Below are positions 33,315 through 41,870 of a stretch of 64,000 bases of DNA, in pieces; the stretch's first letter is position 1, and the number at the start of each line of letters is the position of its first letter. The stretch is from an uncultured Collinsella sp. (GTDB lineage Bacteria > Actinomycetota > Coriobacteriia > Coriobacteriales > Coriobacteriaceae). The position numbers and the translations under genes are program-made. The notes below the pieces were generated by a model, which saw only the letters and a list, made by a program, of their open reading frames with translations, searched no databases and was not told where the DNA came from. The DNA lies in the NCBI GenBank assembly GCA_902495355.1, contig CABUWV010000005.1, positions 62,001-126,000 on the forward strand. Reading direction: 5' to 3'.

Positions 33315-35294
33315 ATGAATCTTCACCTTTCTCAGTCTGATGGCTTTTTGCGTGTGGCGGCGGCGTCGCCGCAGATTCGCGTCGCCGATGTCGAGGGTAA
33401 TGCCGAGGTTGCGCTGGTGGCTGTTCGCGATGCTGCCGAGCGCGGCGTTCGCGCGCTGGTGCTGCCCGAGCTTAACCTGACCGGTTATACCGCGGCCGAT
33501 TTGTTCCATAACCGCACACTGCTGCATGCCTGCGAGACCGCACTGGCACATATTCTCGATGAAACTCGCGAGCTGCCGATTGTCTTTACCATCGGTCTTC
33601 CCGTTGCAGTTGCCGAGAATATCTACAACTGCGCCGCCGTGTGCTGCGCGGGTGAGCTTTTGGGCCTCACGGCCAAGAAGTATCTGCCCAACTATGGCGA
33701 GTTCTACGAGCGCCGCTGGTTTGCTCCGGCGCCCGCAGATCCTGTGTGGGTCGAGTTTGCCGGTCAGGGTCCGGTTCCGCTGGGTTCGGGACTTGTCTAC
33801 CGCTGCTGTGATGAGGGTGCCGAGGATTTGGTGCTGGGCGTCGAGGTCTGCGAGGACCTGTGGGTGCCGGCACCTCCTTCGACCGAGATGGCGCTTGCCG
33901 GTGCCACGGTGATTCTCAACCCCTCCGCTTCCGACGAGATCATCGGTAAGGCAGATTACCGACGCAGCCTCATATCCAACCAGAGCGCGCGCCTGTACTG
34001 CGCCTATGCCTATGCGGACGCGAGTGAGGGCGAGTCCACGACCGATATGGTCTTTGCGGGCGAGAACCTCGTCTATGAAAACGGATCTAAGCTCGCCGCC
34101 ACGAAGCTCCTCACCTGCGATATGGCGGTGGCCGATGTCGATCTTGACCGCCTGGTTGCCGAGCGCCGTCGCTCGACCACGTGGACGCGCACCGACGATG
34201 CGCCGGAGGCCACGACCGTTGAGTTTTCGTTTGAGGGCGTGCTGGCTAAAGAGCCTGTCCTGCGCGATGCCTGCGATATCGACCGCGTTTTCCCTCGCGC
34301 GCCTTTTGTGCCGGCCGACCACGGTGATCTGGCCGAGCGCTGTGAGACCATTCTCAATCTGCAGACTGCTGGCCTCAAGACCCGCCTTGCCCACACGGGC
34401 ACCAAGGCTGCGGTCATCGGCCTTTCGGGCGGCTTGGACTCCACGCTGGCACTGCTTGTGACCGTGCGTGCCTTCGATGCGCTGGGACTGCCGCGTACGG
34501 GCATCACGGCGGTCTCCATGCCCGGCTTTGGCACGACGCATCGTACCAAGTCCAATGCCGAGTCGCTTGCCCGCGACTTGGGCGTGGGCTTCCGCGAGAT
34601 TTCGATTCACGCGGCTGTGGAGCAGCACTTCAAGGACATTGAGCACGATCCGACCGTACAGGACGTGACCTACGAGAACAGCCAGGCTCGCGAGCGTACG
34701 CAGATTCTGATGGATCTGGCCAACCAGGCTGGCGGTTTTGTCATCGGCACGGGCGACCTGTCGGAGCTGGCGCTCGGCTGGGCTACGTACAACGGCGACC
34801 ACATGAGCATGTACGCCGTCAACGCGAGCGTGCCCAAGACGCTTGTGCGCCATCTGGTGCGCTATGCGGCCGATGTCTTTGGCGGGCGCATTGCCGAGGT
34901 TTTGCTCGATATCCTCGACACGCCGGTGTCCCCCGAGCTTCTGCCGCCCACGGGCGATGGCGAGATCGCACAGAAGACCGAGGATTTGGTGGGCCCGTAC
35001 GAGCTGCACGACTACTTCCTCTACTACCTGCTGCGTTTTGGCTTTGAGCCGGGCAAAATCTACCGCATGGCGCTCAAGAGCTTCGAGGGCGTCTACGACG
35101 CCAAGACCGTCCACACGTGGTTGCGTACGTTCTATCGTCGCTTTTTTGCCCAGCAGTTTAAGCGCAGCTGCCTGCCCGATGGTCCCAAGGTGGGCTCGGT
35201 GACGCTCAGCCCGCGCGGCGATTGGCGTATGCCGAGTGACGCCAGCTCACGTTTGTGGCTTGCGCAGATCGACGCGCTCAATCCAATTGACTAA
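33315..35294 (+). CDS. nadE: Glutamine-dependent NAD+ synthase
   Basis: 659 aa, two domains. Residues 1-300 are a nitrilase-type glutaminase with LVLPELNLTGYT (Glu), KKYLPNYGEFYERRWF (Lys) and LGVEVCEDLWVP (Cys) forming the triad. The rest is the synthetase: AVIGLSGGLDSTLALLV (PP-loop), MPGFGTTHRTKSNAESLA, TYENSQARERTQILMDLAN, GTGDLSELALGWATYNGDHM. It amidates deamido-NAD with ammonia channelled from glutamine. The ATG at 33315 is preceded by CGGGAG. Length fits the long actinobacterial form. High confidence. Confidence 0.96.
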   Translation: MNLHLSQSDGFLRVAAASPQIRVADVEGNAEVALVAVRDAAERGVRALVLPELNLTGYTAADLFHNRTLLHACETALAHILDETRELPIVFTIGLPVAVAENIYNCAAVCCAGELLGLTAKKYLPNYGEFYERRWFAPAPADPVWVEFAGQGPVPLGSGLVYRCCDEGAEDLVLGVEVCEDLWVPAPPSTEMALAGATVILNPSASDEIIGKADYRRSLISNQSARLYCAYAYADASEGESTTDMVFAGENLVYENGSKLAATKLLTCDMAVADVDLDRLVAERRRSTTWTRTDDAPEATTVEFSFEGVLAKEPVLRDACDIDRVFPRAPFVPADHGDLAERCETILNLQTAGLKTRLAHTGTKAAVIGLSGGLDSTLALLVTVRAFDALGLPRTGITAVSMPGFGTTHRTKSNAESLARDLGVGFREISIHAAVEQHFKDIEHDPTVQDVTYENSQARERTQILMDLANQAGGFVIGTGDLSELALGWATYNGDHMSMYAVNASVPKTLVRHLVRYAADVFGGRIAEVLLDILDTPVSPELLPPTGDGEIAQKTEDLVGPYELHDYFLYYLLRFGFEPGKIYRMALKSFEGVYDAKTVHTWLRTFYRRFFAQQFKRSCLPDGPKVGSVTLSPRGDWRMPSDASSRLWLAQIDALNPID

Positions 35295-35362
35295 GGTTGA
35301 CCAAATTGAACCAATGCGGGGGTTGCAAGCGTTACACTTTTGCAATCTGATGGCCCGTATCG

Positions 35363-35394
35363 CGCGGCGCTCTTGTCGGAGCGCCGCGTTTTTT
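35363..35394 (+). terminator. Terminator between nadE and the aminotransferase gene
   Basis: CGCGGCGCTC (35363-35372) pairs perfectly with GAGCGCCGCG (35379-35388), followed by six T. It ends only about 9 bases before the ribosome site of the aminotransferase, so it may also act as an attenuator for that gene. Confidence 0.9.
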
Positions 35395-35412
35395 ATATCG
35401 AAAGGTGGCACC

Positions 35413-36576
35413 ATGCAGGCATCGCAGCGTCTCGATCGCTTTGGCGCGGAGGTCTTCGCCTCGCTCAACAACAAGCTTCTCGCGCTGAAGGCTCAGGGCA
35501 AGACCATTTACAACATGAGCGTGGGCACGCCCGACTTTAAGCCGTACGGCCACGTGGTCGATGCGCTCACACAAGCCGCCCAGGATCCCGAGATGTGGAA
35601 GTACGCCCTGCGCGACCTGCCCGAACTCAAGCAGGCCGTGTGCGATTACTATGAGCGTCGCTTTGGCGTTTCGGGCATTACGCCGTCCATGGTGCAGTCG
35701 TGCAACGGCACGCAGGAGGGCGTTGGCCATTTGGGCCTGGCTCTGCTCGATCCGGGCGATACCATCCTGGTGCCCGATCCGTGCTACCCGGTCTTCGAGG
35801 CGGGTGCCAAGATCGCCGATGCCAAGCTCGAGTACTATCCGCTGGTTGCCGAGCACAATTACCTGCCCTATGTGGCGGGTATCGACCCCGAGGTTGCCGA
35901 TCGTGCCAAGTACATGATCGTGTCGCTGCCCGCGAACCCGGTGGGCTCGGTGGGCACGCCCGAGATCTACGAGGAGATCATCGCTTTCGCCCGCGAGCAC
36001 GACCTGCTCATCGTCCATGACAACGCGTACTCCGACATCGTGTTCGACGGCGAGCCGGGTGGCAGCTTCTTGCAGTATCCCGGTGCGCTCGAGGTGGGCG
36101 TGGAGTTCTTCTCGCTTTCCAAGTCGTTTAACGTCACCGGTGCCCGCATTGGCTTTTTGGTCGGCCGCGAGGACGTGGTCTCGGCCTTTGCCAAGCTGCG
36201 CAGCCAAATCGACTTTGGCATGTTCTTCCCGATCCAGAAGGCCGCCATCGCCTGCCTAAACGGTCCGCGCGATGAGGTCGAGGCGCAGCGTCTGAAGTAC
36301 CAGGAGCGCCGCGATGCCCTGTGCGACGGTCTTGAGGGCCTGGGCTGGGAGCGTCCCAACGCGCATGGCTCTATGTTTGTGTGGGCCAAGCTTCCCGGTG
36401 GTCGCACCGATTCCATGGCGTTTTGCGAGGAGCTCATGGAGAAGGCCGGCGTTGTGGTGACGCCGGGCGCGAGCTTTGGTCCTTCGGGCGAGGGGCACGT
36501 GCGCATGGCGCTGGTTCTGCCACCCGATCAGATTGCTTTGGCTGTCGAGGCCATTCGCGAGGCGGGCCTGTATTAG
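35413..36576 (+). CDS. Class I/II aminotransferase, possible N-acetyl-LL-diaminopimelate aminotransferase
   Basis: 387 aa PLP enzyme of fold type I. Seen: YNMSVGTPDFKPYGHVV, CNGTQEGVGHLGLALLDPGD, LVPDPCYPVFEAGAK, SLPANPVGSVGTPEIYEE, HDNAYSDIVFDG and the PLP-lysine motif FSLSKSFNVTGARIGFLVG, then GASFGPSGEGHVRMAL with the carboxylate-binding Arg. It looks closest to DapL/PatA-like enzymes. Because dapH, dapA, dapB, lysA and an M20 deacetylase occur nearby and no other aminotransferase is seen, it may be the missing transamination step in acetylated DAP synthesis; the exact substrate is not proven. AAAGGTGG precedes the ATG. Confidence 0.85.
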   Translation: MQASQRLDRFGAEVFASLNNKLLALKAQGKTIYNMSVGTPDFKPYGHVVDALTQAAQDPEMWKYALRDLPELKQAVCDYYERRFGVSGITPSMVQSCNGTQEGVGHLGLALLDPGDTILVPDPCYPVFEAGAKIADAKLEYYPLVAEHNYLPYVAGIDPEVADRAKYMIVSLPANPVGSVGTPEIYEEIIAFAREHDLLIVHDNAYSDIVFDGEPGGSFLQYPGALEVGVEFFSLSKSFNVTGARIGFLVGREDVVSAFAKLRSQIDFGMFFPIQKAAIACLNGPRDEVEAQRLKYQERRDALCDGLEGLGWERPNAHGSMFVWAKLPGGRTDSMAFCEELMEKAGVVVTPGASFGPSGEGHVRMALVLPPDQIALAVEAIREAGLY

Positions 36577-36578
36577 AA

Positions 36579-36602
36579 AGCTATTTTGCCTCGTCAATAG
36601 CT
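36579..36602 (+). terminator. Short hairpin after the aminotransferase gene
   Basis: AGCTATT (36579-36585) pairs perfectly with AATAGCT (36596-36602). It starts 3 bases after the stop codon; no T-run follows, so termination strength is doubtful. Confidence 0.4.
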
Positions 36603-36682
36603 CGAAACCGATTTCGTGCAGTTATTTTACGAATCCTGCAAACAATTTCGGTAAACGGTCGATTTTTGGCTGCGAATAGGAG

Positions 36683-36755
36683 CATAATCAAAGTCCCGAT
36701 TGGATGTATTGGGATTACGGCAAGCCGCTCGGGTCGTTCCCGGGCGGCTTGTTTG
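36683..36755 (+). promoter_or_regulatory. ldh leader: -10 box and two hairpins
   Basis: CATAAT (36683-36688) is a likely -10 box, but no good -35 is found. TCCCGAT/ATTGGGA (about 36694-36714) and a 13-bp stem CAAGCCGCTCGGG (36721-36733) with 36739-36751 follow, the second ending in TTTG just before the ribosome site. This could be an attenuator for lactate dehydrogenase; no redox-regulator (Rex) box was found. Confidence 0.4.
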
Positions 36756-36777
36756 TGGAGTGAGATGGGAGTTTCTT

Positions 36778-37728
36778 ATGGTTAACGAGAAGAAGGTCGC
36801 TATTGTCGGCTGCGGTTTCGTCGGTTCGTCTTCGGCGTTCGCGCTGATGCAGAGCGGTCTGTTCTCCGAGATGGTCCTCATCGACGTGGACAAGAACCGC
36901 GCCGAGGGTGAGGCTCTGGATATCGCACACGGCATGACGTTTGCCGAGCCGATGAAGATCTATGCCGGCGATTATTCCGATGTCGCCGACGCCGCCATGA
37001 TCGTCGTCACCGCTGGCGCTGCCCAGAAGCCCGGTGAGACCCGCCTGGACCTGGTCAACAAGAACGTCAATATCTTTAAGTCCATTATCCCCGAGATTAA
37101 GAAGTCTGGCTTCGATGGCATTCTGCTCATCGTCTCCAACCCGGTCGATGTTCTGACCTACGCCGCCATCAAGATGTCCGGCCTGCCCGAGGGCCATGTC
37201 ATCGGCTCCGGCACCGTACTCGACACCGGCCGTCTGCAGCAGATGCTTGGCGCCCACGTCGAGGTTGACCCGCGCGACGTTCAGGCCTACGTCATGGGTG
37301 AGCACGGCGACTCCGAGTTTGTCGCTTGGTCCAGCGCTCAGGTTGCCGGCGTTCCGCTGAACACCTTCTGCGAGCTTCACGGTCATCTGGAGCACGAGGC
37401 TGCCGAGAAGCGTATCGCCGAGGACGTCAAGAACTCCGCCTACACCATCATCGAGAAGAAGCACGCCACCTACTACGGCGTCGCCATGGCCGTCAAGCGC
37501 ATCTGCACCGCTGTCATGCGCGATGAGCAGACCGTTCTGCCCGTTTCCTCGCTCATGGTGGGCGAGTATGGCCTGTCCGATCTGGCTATCTCCATGCCGA
37601 CGGTCGTTGGCCGCGACGGCGTCGTCTGCCGCGTCCCCGTGCCGCTGAACGATGACGAGCAGCATGAGCTCACCGCCTCCGCCAAGGCCCTCAAGGACAT
37701 CATCGACAGCGTTGACTTCTCCTGCTAA
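36778..37728 (+). CDS. ldh: L-lactate dehydrogenase
   Basis: 316 aa. Seen: VAIVGCGFVGSSSAFALMQ (NAD site), LIDVDKNRAEGEALDIAHG, VTAGAAQKPGETRLDLVNKN, VSNPVDVLTYAA, IGSGTVLDTGRLQQML and the catalytic MGEHGDSEF with the active-site His. Gln before KPGETRLDL is the residue that selects pyruvate; malate dehydrogenases have Arg there. It regenerates NAD+ by reducing pyruvate to lactate, fitting a fermentative gut anaerobe. GGGAG lies before the ATG at 36778, and a terminator follows at 37762. Confidence 0.95.
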   Translation: MVNEKKVAIVGCGFVGSSSAFALMQSGLFSEMVLIDVDKNRAEGEALDIAHGMTFAEPMKIYAGDYSDVADAAMIVVTAGAAQKPGETRLDLVNKNVNIFKSIIPEIKKSGFDGILLIVSNPVDVLTYAAIKMSGLPEGHVIGSGTVLDTGRLQQMLGAHVEVDPRDVQAYVMGEHGDSEFVAWSSAQVAGVPLNTFCELHGHLEHEAAEKRIAEDVKNSAYTIIEKKHATYYGVAMAVKRICTAVMRDEQTVLPVSSLMVGEYGLSDLAISMPTVVGRDGVVCRVPVPLNDDEQHELTASAKALKDIIDSVDFSC

Positions 37729-37761
37729 ATCAAGCTCGCTAGAGCGAAAAGCTACAATGAA

Positions 37762-37795
37762 GGCGTCCGGGTCCACACGGCCCGGGCGCCTTTTT
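37762..37795 (+). terminator. Terminator of ldh
   Basis: GGCGTCCGGG (37762-37771) pairs with CCCGGGCGCC (37781-37790), one T-G pair, followed by five T. Repeat family 3 begins at the last T. Confidence 0.92.
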
Positions 37796-37825
37796 GGTGC
37801 AAAGTCACCTGACCCCAATGCACCA
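37795..37825. repeat. Repeat family 3, copy A (TGGTGCA dyad)
   Basis: TGGTGCA (37795-37801) and TGCACCA (37819-37825) flank AAGTCACCTGACCCCAA. A close relative lies at 39006-39040, just after the gene that follows, so the two bracket it. The core ACCTG-CCCC resembles that of family 2. Confidence 0.7.
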
Positions 37826-37842
37826 TAGTTGATGGGAGGGCC

Positions 37843-39003
37843 ATGCCGGATTCGCCTAATTTTTTGACCTATGCCCAGACGGCGTTTGATCCGTTTGAGG
37901 AGCGGCCGTTCTGCGCGGTGGATAGCCTGGTCTTTGCATGGTTGTCCTATTTGCGTTTGCCGGGTGATATGGCGGAGCTGACGAACTGGCAGGGCCTAGA
38001 CGTACGCGAGCTGCTGCGTGCCGAGTGCTACCGGGACATGATTGACGACTTGTGGGACCCAGAGGGGAGCAGGGCCTTGCTGGAGGCCGTGGCAGCAAGC
38101 CCTCGCTACCGTGGCGTGCACGTTTGCGGCTATCGTGCCGTGAGCGATGTGGTGACGACAGAGCAGTTTGCAGCCATGGCGTTCCGGTTTCCGGTGGGGT
38201 TTAGTTATCTTTCCTTCCGGGGGACCGACAGCACGATTGTGGGCTGGAAAGAGGACTTTAACATGGCGTTCCGGTGTCCTGTGCCGGCCCAGGAATCCGC
38301 GGCGCGTTATGTGGACGAGGCGGCGGATGCGATCGACGGGCCGCTTTTGTGCGGAGGTCATTCCAAGGGTGGAAACCTTGCGGTGTACGGTGCGGCGATG
38401 TGCTCCGATGTCGCCCGTGAGCGAATCGAACGGGCGTATTCCCATGATGGTCCGGGCTTCGTCGAGGAGTTTCTGAACGGAAACGCCTTTGCCGATCTTT
38501 CCGGTCGAATCGACAAGACGCTACCTCGGTCGTCGATCTTTGGCATGATGTTCGAGACACAGGAGGACTATGCCATCGTTGAGAGCACCGAGTTCAGCCT
38601 GCTGCAGCACAATCCCTTTAGCTGGGTGGTTGATGGTCACGACTTCGTGTACTGTGAGCGCCTGTCCGCCGGTGCTCGATACGTTGATGATTCCATTCGC
38701 GAGATGCTGCTTGCAGTGGGGCCTAGCGAGCGCGAGCGTTTTGTAGATGCGTTGTTCTCCGTGTTTGAGGCTACGGGTGCTGAGCGGTTTGCGGATATCG
38801 CTGGGAATCTGCGCGAGAGCCTGCCCGTGATGCTCCAGGCTGCGCAAGGCTTTGACAAGGATACGCGACGTTTTGTCTCGCAGACCATCGCGGCAATCCT
38901 TAAATGCGCACTGCTGCCCAAACGACCCCAGATCGACATGCCCGCTGCCGGCAAGAGTTTGGCAGAACAGCTCGAGGTTTGGCAGTCCGAGCTCCTGCGC
39001 TAG
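37843..39003 (+). CDS. Mbeg1-like (DUF2974) alpha/beta hydrolase
   Basis: 386 aa, cytoplasmic, no signal peptide. Seen: ERPFCAVDSLVFAWLSYLRL near the start, FSYLSFRGTDSTIVGWKEDF, and the nucleophile elbow LLCGGHSKGGNLAVYGA with the Ser of GHSKG, then AYSHDGPGF; a His further on (VVDGHDFVY) could complete a triad. Substrates of the family are unknown; lipase or esterase activity is likely. GGGAGGG lies before the ATG. The gene is flanked on both sides by repeat family 3. Confidence 0.88.
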   Translation: MPDSPNFLTYAQTAFDPFEERPFCAVDSLVFAWLSYLRLPGDMAELTNWQGLDVRELLRAECYRDMIDDLWDPEGSRALLEAVAASPRYRGVHVCGYRAVSDVVTTEQFAAMAFRFPVGFSYLSFRGTDSTIVGWKEDFNMAFRCPVPAQESAARYVDEAADAIDGPLLCGGHSKGGNLAVYGAAMCSDVARERIERAYSHDGPGFVEEFLNGNAFADLSGRIDKTLPRSSIFGMMFETQEDYAIVESTEFSLLQHNPFSWVVDGHDFVYCERLSAGARYVDDSIREMLLAVGPSERERFVDALFSVFEATGAERFADIAGNLRESLPVMLQAAQGFDKDTRRFVSQTIAAILKCALLPKRPQIDMPAAGKSLAEQLEVWQSELLR

Positions 39004-39005
39004 CC

Positions 39006-39040
39006 ATTGGTGCAAAGCAACCTGTCCCCGATGCATCAAT
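39006..39040. repeat. Repeat family 3, copy B
   Basis: ATTGGTGCA (39006-39014) and TGCATCAAT (39032-39040) pair with one G-T pair around AAGCAACCTGTCCCCGA. It starts 3 bases after the Mbeg1-like stop. The central ACCTGTCCC is also present in repeat family 2. Confidence 0.7.
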
Positions 39041-39114
39041 CTTCGATGCGCCTGGGTCGGGCTCGACCGCTATACTGGTTCGTGCCGAAATCGATCTAGA
39101 ACGGAATGCCGTAT

Positions 39115-40119
39115 ATGAAAATCAATCACGCTATTCTGCATATCCTGGACTTTGACTCTGCCGTCAACGTCATGAGCCAGCGCGAGTTGGATATCGAGAG
39201 CCGTACCGTGCGCAACTTCGTGACCACGCATCTGCGCCGCGCACGCACCTCGGCCGACAATAAACGTGCCACGTTTGCCGAGAACTCTGCGTTTGGCGGC
39301 GAGCTCAAGGGCTATTTCTTTGGCGAGCGCGAGTTCGTGGACCTGTCGCAGCAGATTGCGGAGTTTATCTCCTCCGAGCTCCCCAAAGCCGAGAAAGCCG
39401 AGTCCACCGACGTGCTCGTGGCCGATTTTGACGACGATGAGGATGCCCGCTGGTTTGCCGTGATGCTGCTGGGCTCCAAGCAGGCTTTTATGCACGAAGT
39501 GGGCCGCGAGGAGGGGGAGGTGCGCAACGACATCGCGCGCCACTACGCCATTCTGCCAAACCCCTCGCAAAAGGTGCCGAGCTATGCCATCGTGCGCGCG
39601 AGTACCATGGAGATCGGCTACGTGGACAAGAAGCGCAAGATTGCCGGCGAGGATCGTATGCTCATTCCCGACGGCCTGCTGCAGTGCGACACGGGCGTAT
39701 CGGGCAAAGAGGTCATCGACACCGTGACGCGTGTGGTCGAGGAAGTCGCCGAGGAGCACGGTGCCAACACGGCTGTAGCGCTCGCTAAGGTTAAGGCTGC
39801 CGTTGCCGAGAAGGTTGAGGATGACGAGGAGCTGCCGCCTTGGGATATCGTCGATGAGGTCTTTGAGGACGAACCGGTTATCAAGGAGAGCGTGCGCGCG
39901 GCACTGACCGAGGAGAAGGTGCCTGAGCGTGTGCCCGTGGAGCGCAAACAGGTCGAACGCGCGGCGGTGCGCAATCATAAGATCCGTACCGACACGGGTA
40001 TCGAGATCAGCTTCCCGGCCGAGATGGGTTCGAACTCCGAATACATCGAGTTCGTCAACGAGCCCAACGGCCTCATCTCCATCGAGCTCAAAAACATCGG
40101 CAGCATCGAGAATCGATAA
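39115..40119 (+). CDS. Nucleoid-associated protein (NdpA/YejK family)
   Basis: 334 aa. Recognised by the start INHAILHILDFDSA, by FVVTHLRRAR-like FVTTHLRRARTSADNKRA and by RHYAILPNPSQKVPSYAIVR in the middle, with a charged C-terminal half ending IELKNIGSIENR. Members bind the nucleoid; the role in DNA organisation or phage interference is little known. The ATG at 39115 is preferred, since relatives begin MKIN; a second ATG three codons upstream is possible. A terminator follows at 40145. Confidence 0.82.
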   Translation: MKINHAILHILDFDSAVNVMSQRELDIESRTVRNFVTTHLRRARTSADNKRATFAENSAFGGELKGYFFGEREFVDLSQQIAEFISSELPKAEKAESTDVLVADFDDDEDARWFAVMLLGSKQAFMHEVGREEGEVRNDIARHYAILPNPSQKVPSYAIVRASTMEIGYVDKKRKIAGEDRMLIPDGLLQCDTGVSGKEVIDTVTRVVEEVAEEHGANTAVALAKVKAAVAEKVEDDEELPPWDIVDEVFEDEPVIKESVRAALTEEKVPERVPVERKQVERAAVRNHKIRTDTGIEISFPAEMGSNSEYIEFVNEPNGLISIELKNIGSIENR

Positions 40120-40144
40120 ACTGCGCTTGGACGCTGTGGAAAAC

Positions 40145-40179
40145 AAAGGCCGAAACCCTTCGGGACTTCGGCCTTTTTG
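40145..40179 (+). terminator. Terminator of the nucleoid-associated protein gene
   Basis: AAAGGCCGAA (40145-40154) pairs with TTCGGCCTTT (40167-40176) above an inner ACCC/GGGA stem; a T-run follows. Confidence 0.92.
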
Positions 40180-40230
40180 TTTTCGGCTTGGTCGCTGACA
40201 TTGCGCCGTAGGTTGAGCATACGCCAGCGA

Positions 40231-40328
40231 AAACGCCCCTAGGCGAGCAAGGTGACGCGAAAGAGGAGGGCATTGACCTTCTGGTCATGCCCGACGATTG
40301 AACGTCAGATTGCCGCCTAGGGGCGTTT
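40231..40328. repeat. Structured repeat family 4, copy A
   Basis: Three nested stems: a perfect 15-bp outer arm AAACGCCCCTAGGCG (40231-40245) with 40314-40328; a middle TGACG/CGTCA; and an inner GGGCAT-GACC/GGTCATGCCC hairpin. Single-stranded CGCGAAAGAGGA on the left and GACGATTGAACG on the right are shared with copy B at 55799-55897, while all stems differ. It lies between two convergent genes. Confidence 0.75.
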
Positions 40329-40370
40329 GCAGCGTCGACCTGTTACGCGGTTTGGTAAAACCGCGTAACC

Positions 40371-41090
40371 CTACAGCTTGCGCAGACCTTCCTCGAGACC
40401 GGTCTTGCTGTCGGTCTGGGCGTCGCGCATCTTGATGACGCGGGCAGGAACGCCGGCCACGACGGCACCGGCGGGGACGTCCTCGACGCACACGGCGCCG
40501 GCGGCAACGACAGCGCCCTTGCCTACGTGCACGCCTTCCAGGACCACGGCGTTGGCGCCGATCATGACATCATCCTCGATGATGACGGGCGTGGCGCTCG
40601 CGGGCTCAACGACACCTGCCAGTACGGTGCCGGCGCCGATGTGGCAGTTCTTGCCCACGGTTGCGCGGCCGCCCAGGACGGCGCCCATATCAATCATAGA
40701 GCCCTCGCCGATAACGGAGCCGATGTTGATGATGGCACCCATCATGATGACGGCGCGGTCGCCGATCTCGACGCGGTCGCGGATGATCGCGCCCGGCTCG
40801 ATGCGGGCGTTGATGCCCTTAAGGTCGAGCATGGGGACGGCGGAGTTGCGGCAGTCATTCTCGACGTCGTAGTAGTCGATGGAGTCGGCATTGGCATCGA
40901 GGATGGCCTTGAGCTCGTCCCAGTCGCCAAAGACGGTCTTGCCACGACGGCCGCCGTAGACGTGTGCATTGCCCCACTGGACCTTCATTCCCGGCTTTTC
41001 GCGCACGTACAGCTTGACGGGCGTCTTTTTGGGCGCGGTAGCGATGTAGTTGATAATCTCCTGTGCATCCATCTCGGCTGCGTTGCTCAT
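40371..41090 (-). CDS. dapH: Tetrahydrodipicolinate N-acetyltransferase
   Basis: 239 aa left-handed beta-helix acetyltransferase. It acetylates tetrahydrodipicolinate, opening the acetylase branch of lysine synthesis. Seen: an N-terminal DAQEIINYIATAPKKTPVKL, then VENDCRNSAVPMLDLKGINA and many hexapeptide repeats (IEPGAIIRDRVEIGDRAVIM, IGSVIGEGSMIDMGAVLGG, VGKNCHIGAGTVLAGVVEP). It is almost co-linear with Bacillus DapH from memory. AAGGAGA precedes the ATG. It is the last gene of the lysA-dapA/dapB/dapH run. Confidence 0.95.
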   Translation of the reverse strand: MSNAAEMDAQEIINYIATAPKKTPVKLYVREKPGMKVQWGNAHVYGGRRGKTVFGDWDELKAILDANADSIDYYDVENDCRNSAVPMLDLKGINARIEPGAIIRDRVEIGDRAVIMMGAIINIGSVIGEGSMIDMGAVLGGRATVGKNCHIGAGTVLAGVVEPASATPVIIEDDVMIGANAVVLEGVHVGKGAVVAAGAVCVEDVPAGAVVAGVPARVIKMRDAQTDSKTGLEEGLRKL

Positions 41091-41129
41091 ATGCTGTTTC
41101 TCCTTTGGGTGGATTCGGTTGATACCTGG

Positions 41130-41870
41130 TTAGGCGAACATGACCTGATCGAAGGTGTAGAAGCCGGGGTCGCGGACGACGAGCTTTTGAGCGGCGGCCA
41201 GAGCGCCGTTGGCAAAAATCTGGCGGCTCGTGGCGCGATGCGTGAGCGTGACTTCCTCGTCCTGACCAAAGAAACTCACTTCGTGCACGCCGGCGACGGT
41301 GCCGCCACGCAGCGAGTGCATACCAATCTCCTTGGGGTCGCGCGCGCCGCACATGCCCTCGCGGCCATAGACGGGGTGGTAGCCTGCCTCGGGTTCAGCT
41401 TCGACGACGGCGTCGAGCAGTAGCTTGGCAGTGCCGCTGGGGGCATCGACCTTTTGGTTGTGGTGCGTCTCGACGATCTCGCAGTCAAAGCCGGGCAGCT
41501 CGCGTGTGGCCTGTGCTACCAGATGACGCAGGGCTGCGATGCCGATAGAGTAGTTGCCCGAGTGCATGACACGGGCATTCTGGCCCAGCTCGCGCAGGCG
41601 GTCCATCTGATCGGGTGTGTAGCCCGTGGTGCCCGAGACCAACGCGGCGCCCGTGCGCTCGACATAGGCGACAACGGCGTCGAAGGTCACGACGTTCGAG
41701 AAGTCGATGATGACGTCGGCCGCCGGGGCGCTTTCGAGCTCGGACAAGTCGAAGCCAATCTGCGCGACGATATCAAAAACGGGCTGACCGGCGGCGTCGA
41801 CAGCGCCCTCGGCGGTGGTGCGGATGAGCGAGCCCATGCGGCCCGTTCCGATAATGACGGTCTTAATCAA
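41130..41870 (-). CDS. dapB: 4-hydroxy-tetrahydrodipicolinate reductase
   Basis: 246 aa, on the short side. Seen: IIGTGRMGSLI (NAD(P) site), DVIIDFSNVVTFDAVVAYVE, VSGTTGYTPDQMDRL, HSGNYSIGIAALRHLV and the catalytic EIVETHHNQKVDAPSGTAKL with its His-His and Lys. It reduces the DapA product to tetrahydrodipicolinate. The start is TTG (41868-41870), because the GTGRMG motif lies at the very N-terminus; GGGAG is 9 bases upstream and the frame overlaps the dapA end by 8 bases, so translation is coupled. Confidence 0.94.
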   Translation of the reverse strand: MIKTVIIGTGRMGSLIRTTAEGAVDAAGQPVFDIVAQIGFDLSELESAPAADVIIDFSNVVTFDAVVAYVERTGAALVSGTTGYTPDQMDRLRELGQNARVMHSGNYSIGIAALRHLVAQATRELPGFDCEIVETHHNQKVDAPSGTAKLLLDAVVEAEPEAGYHPVYGREGMCGARDPKEIGMHSLRGGTVAGVHEVSFFGQDEEVTLTHRATSRQIFANGALAAAQKLVVRDPGFYTFDQVMFA

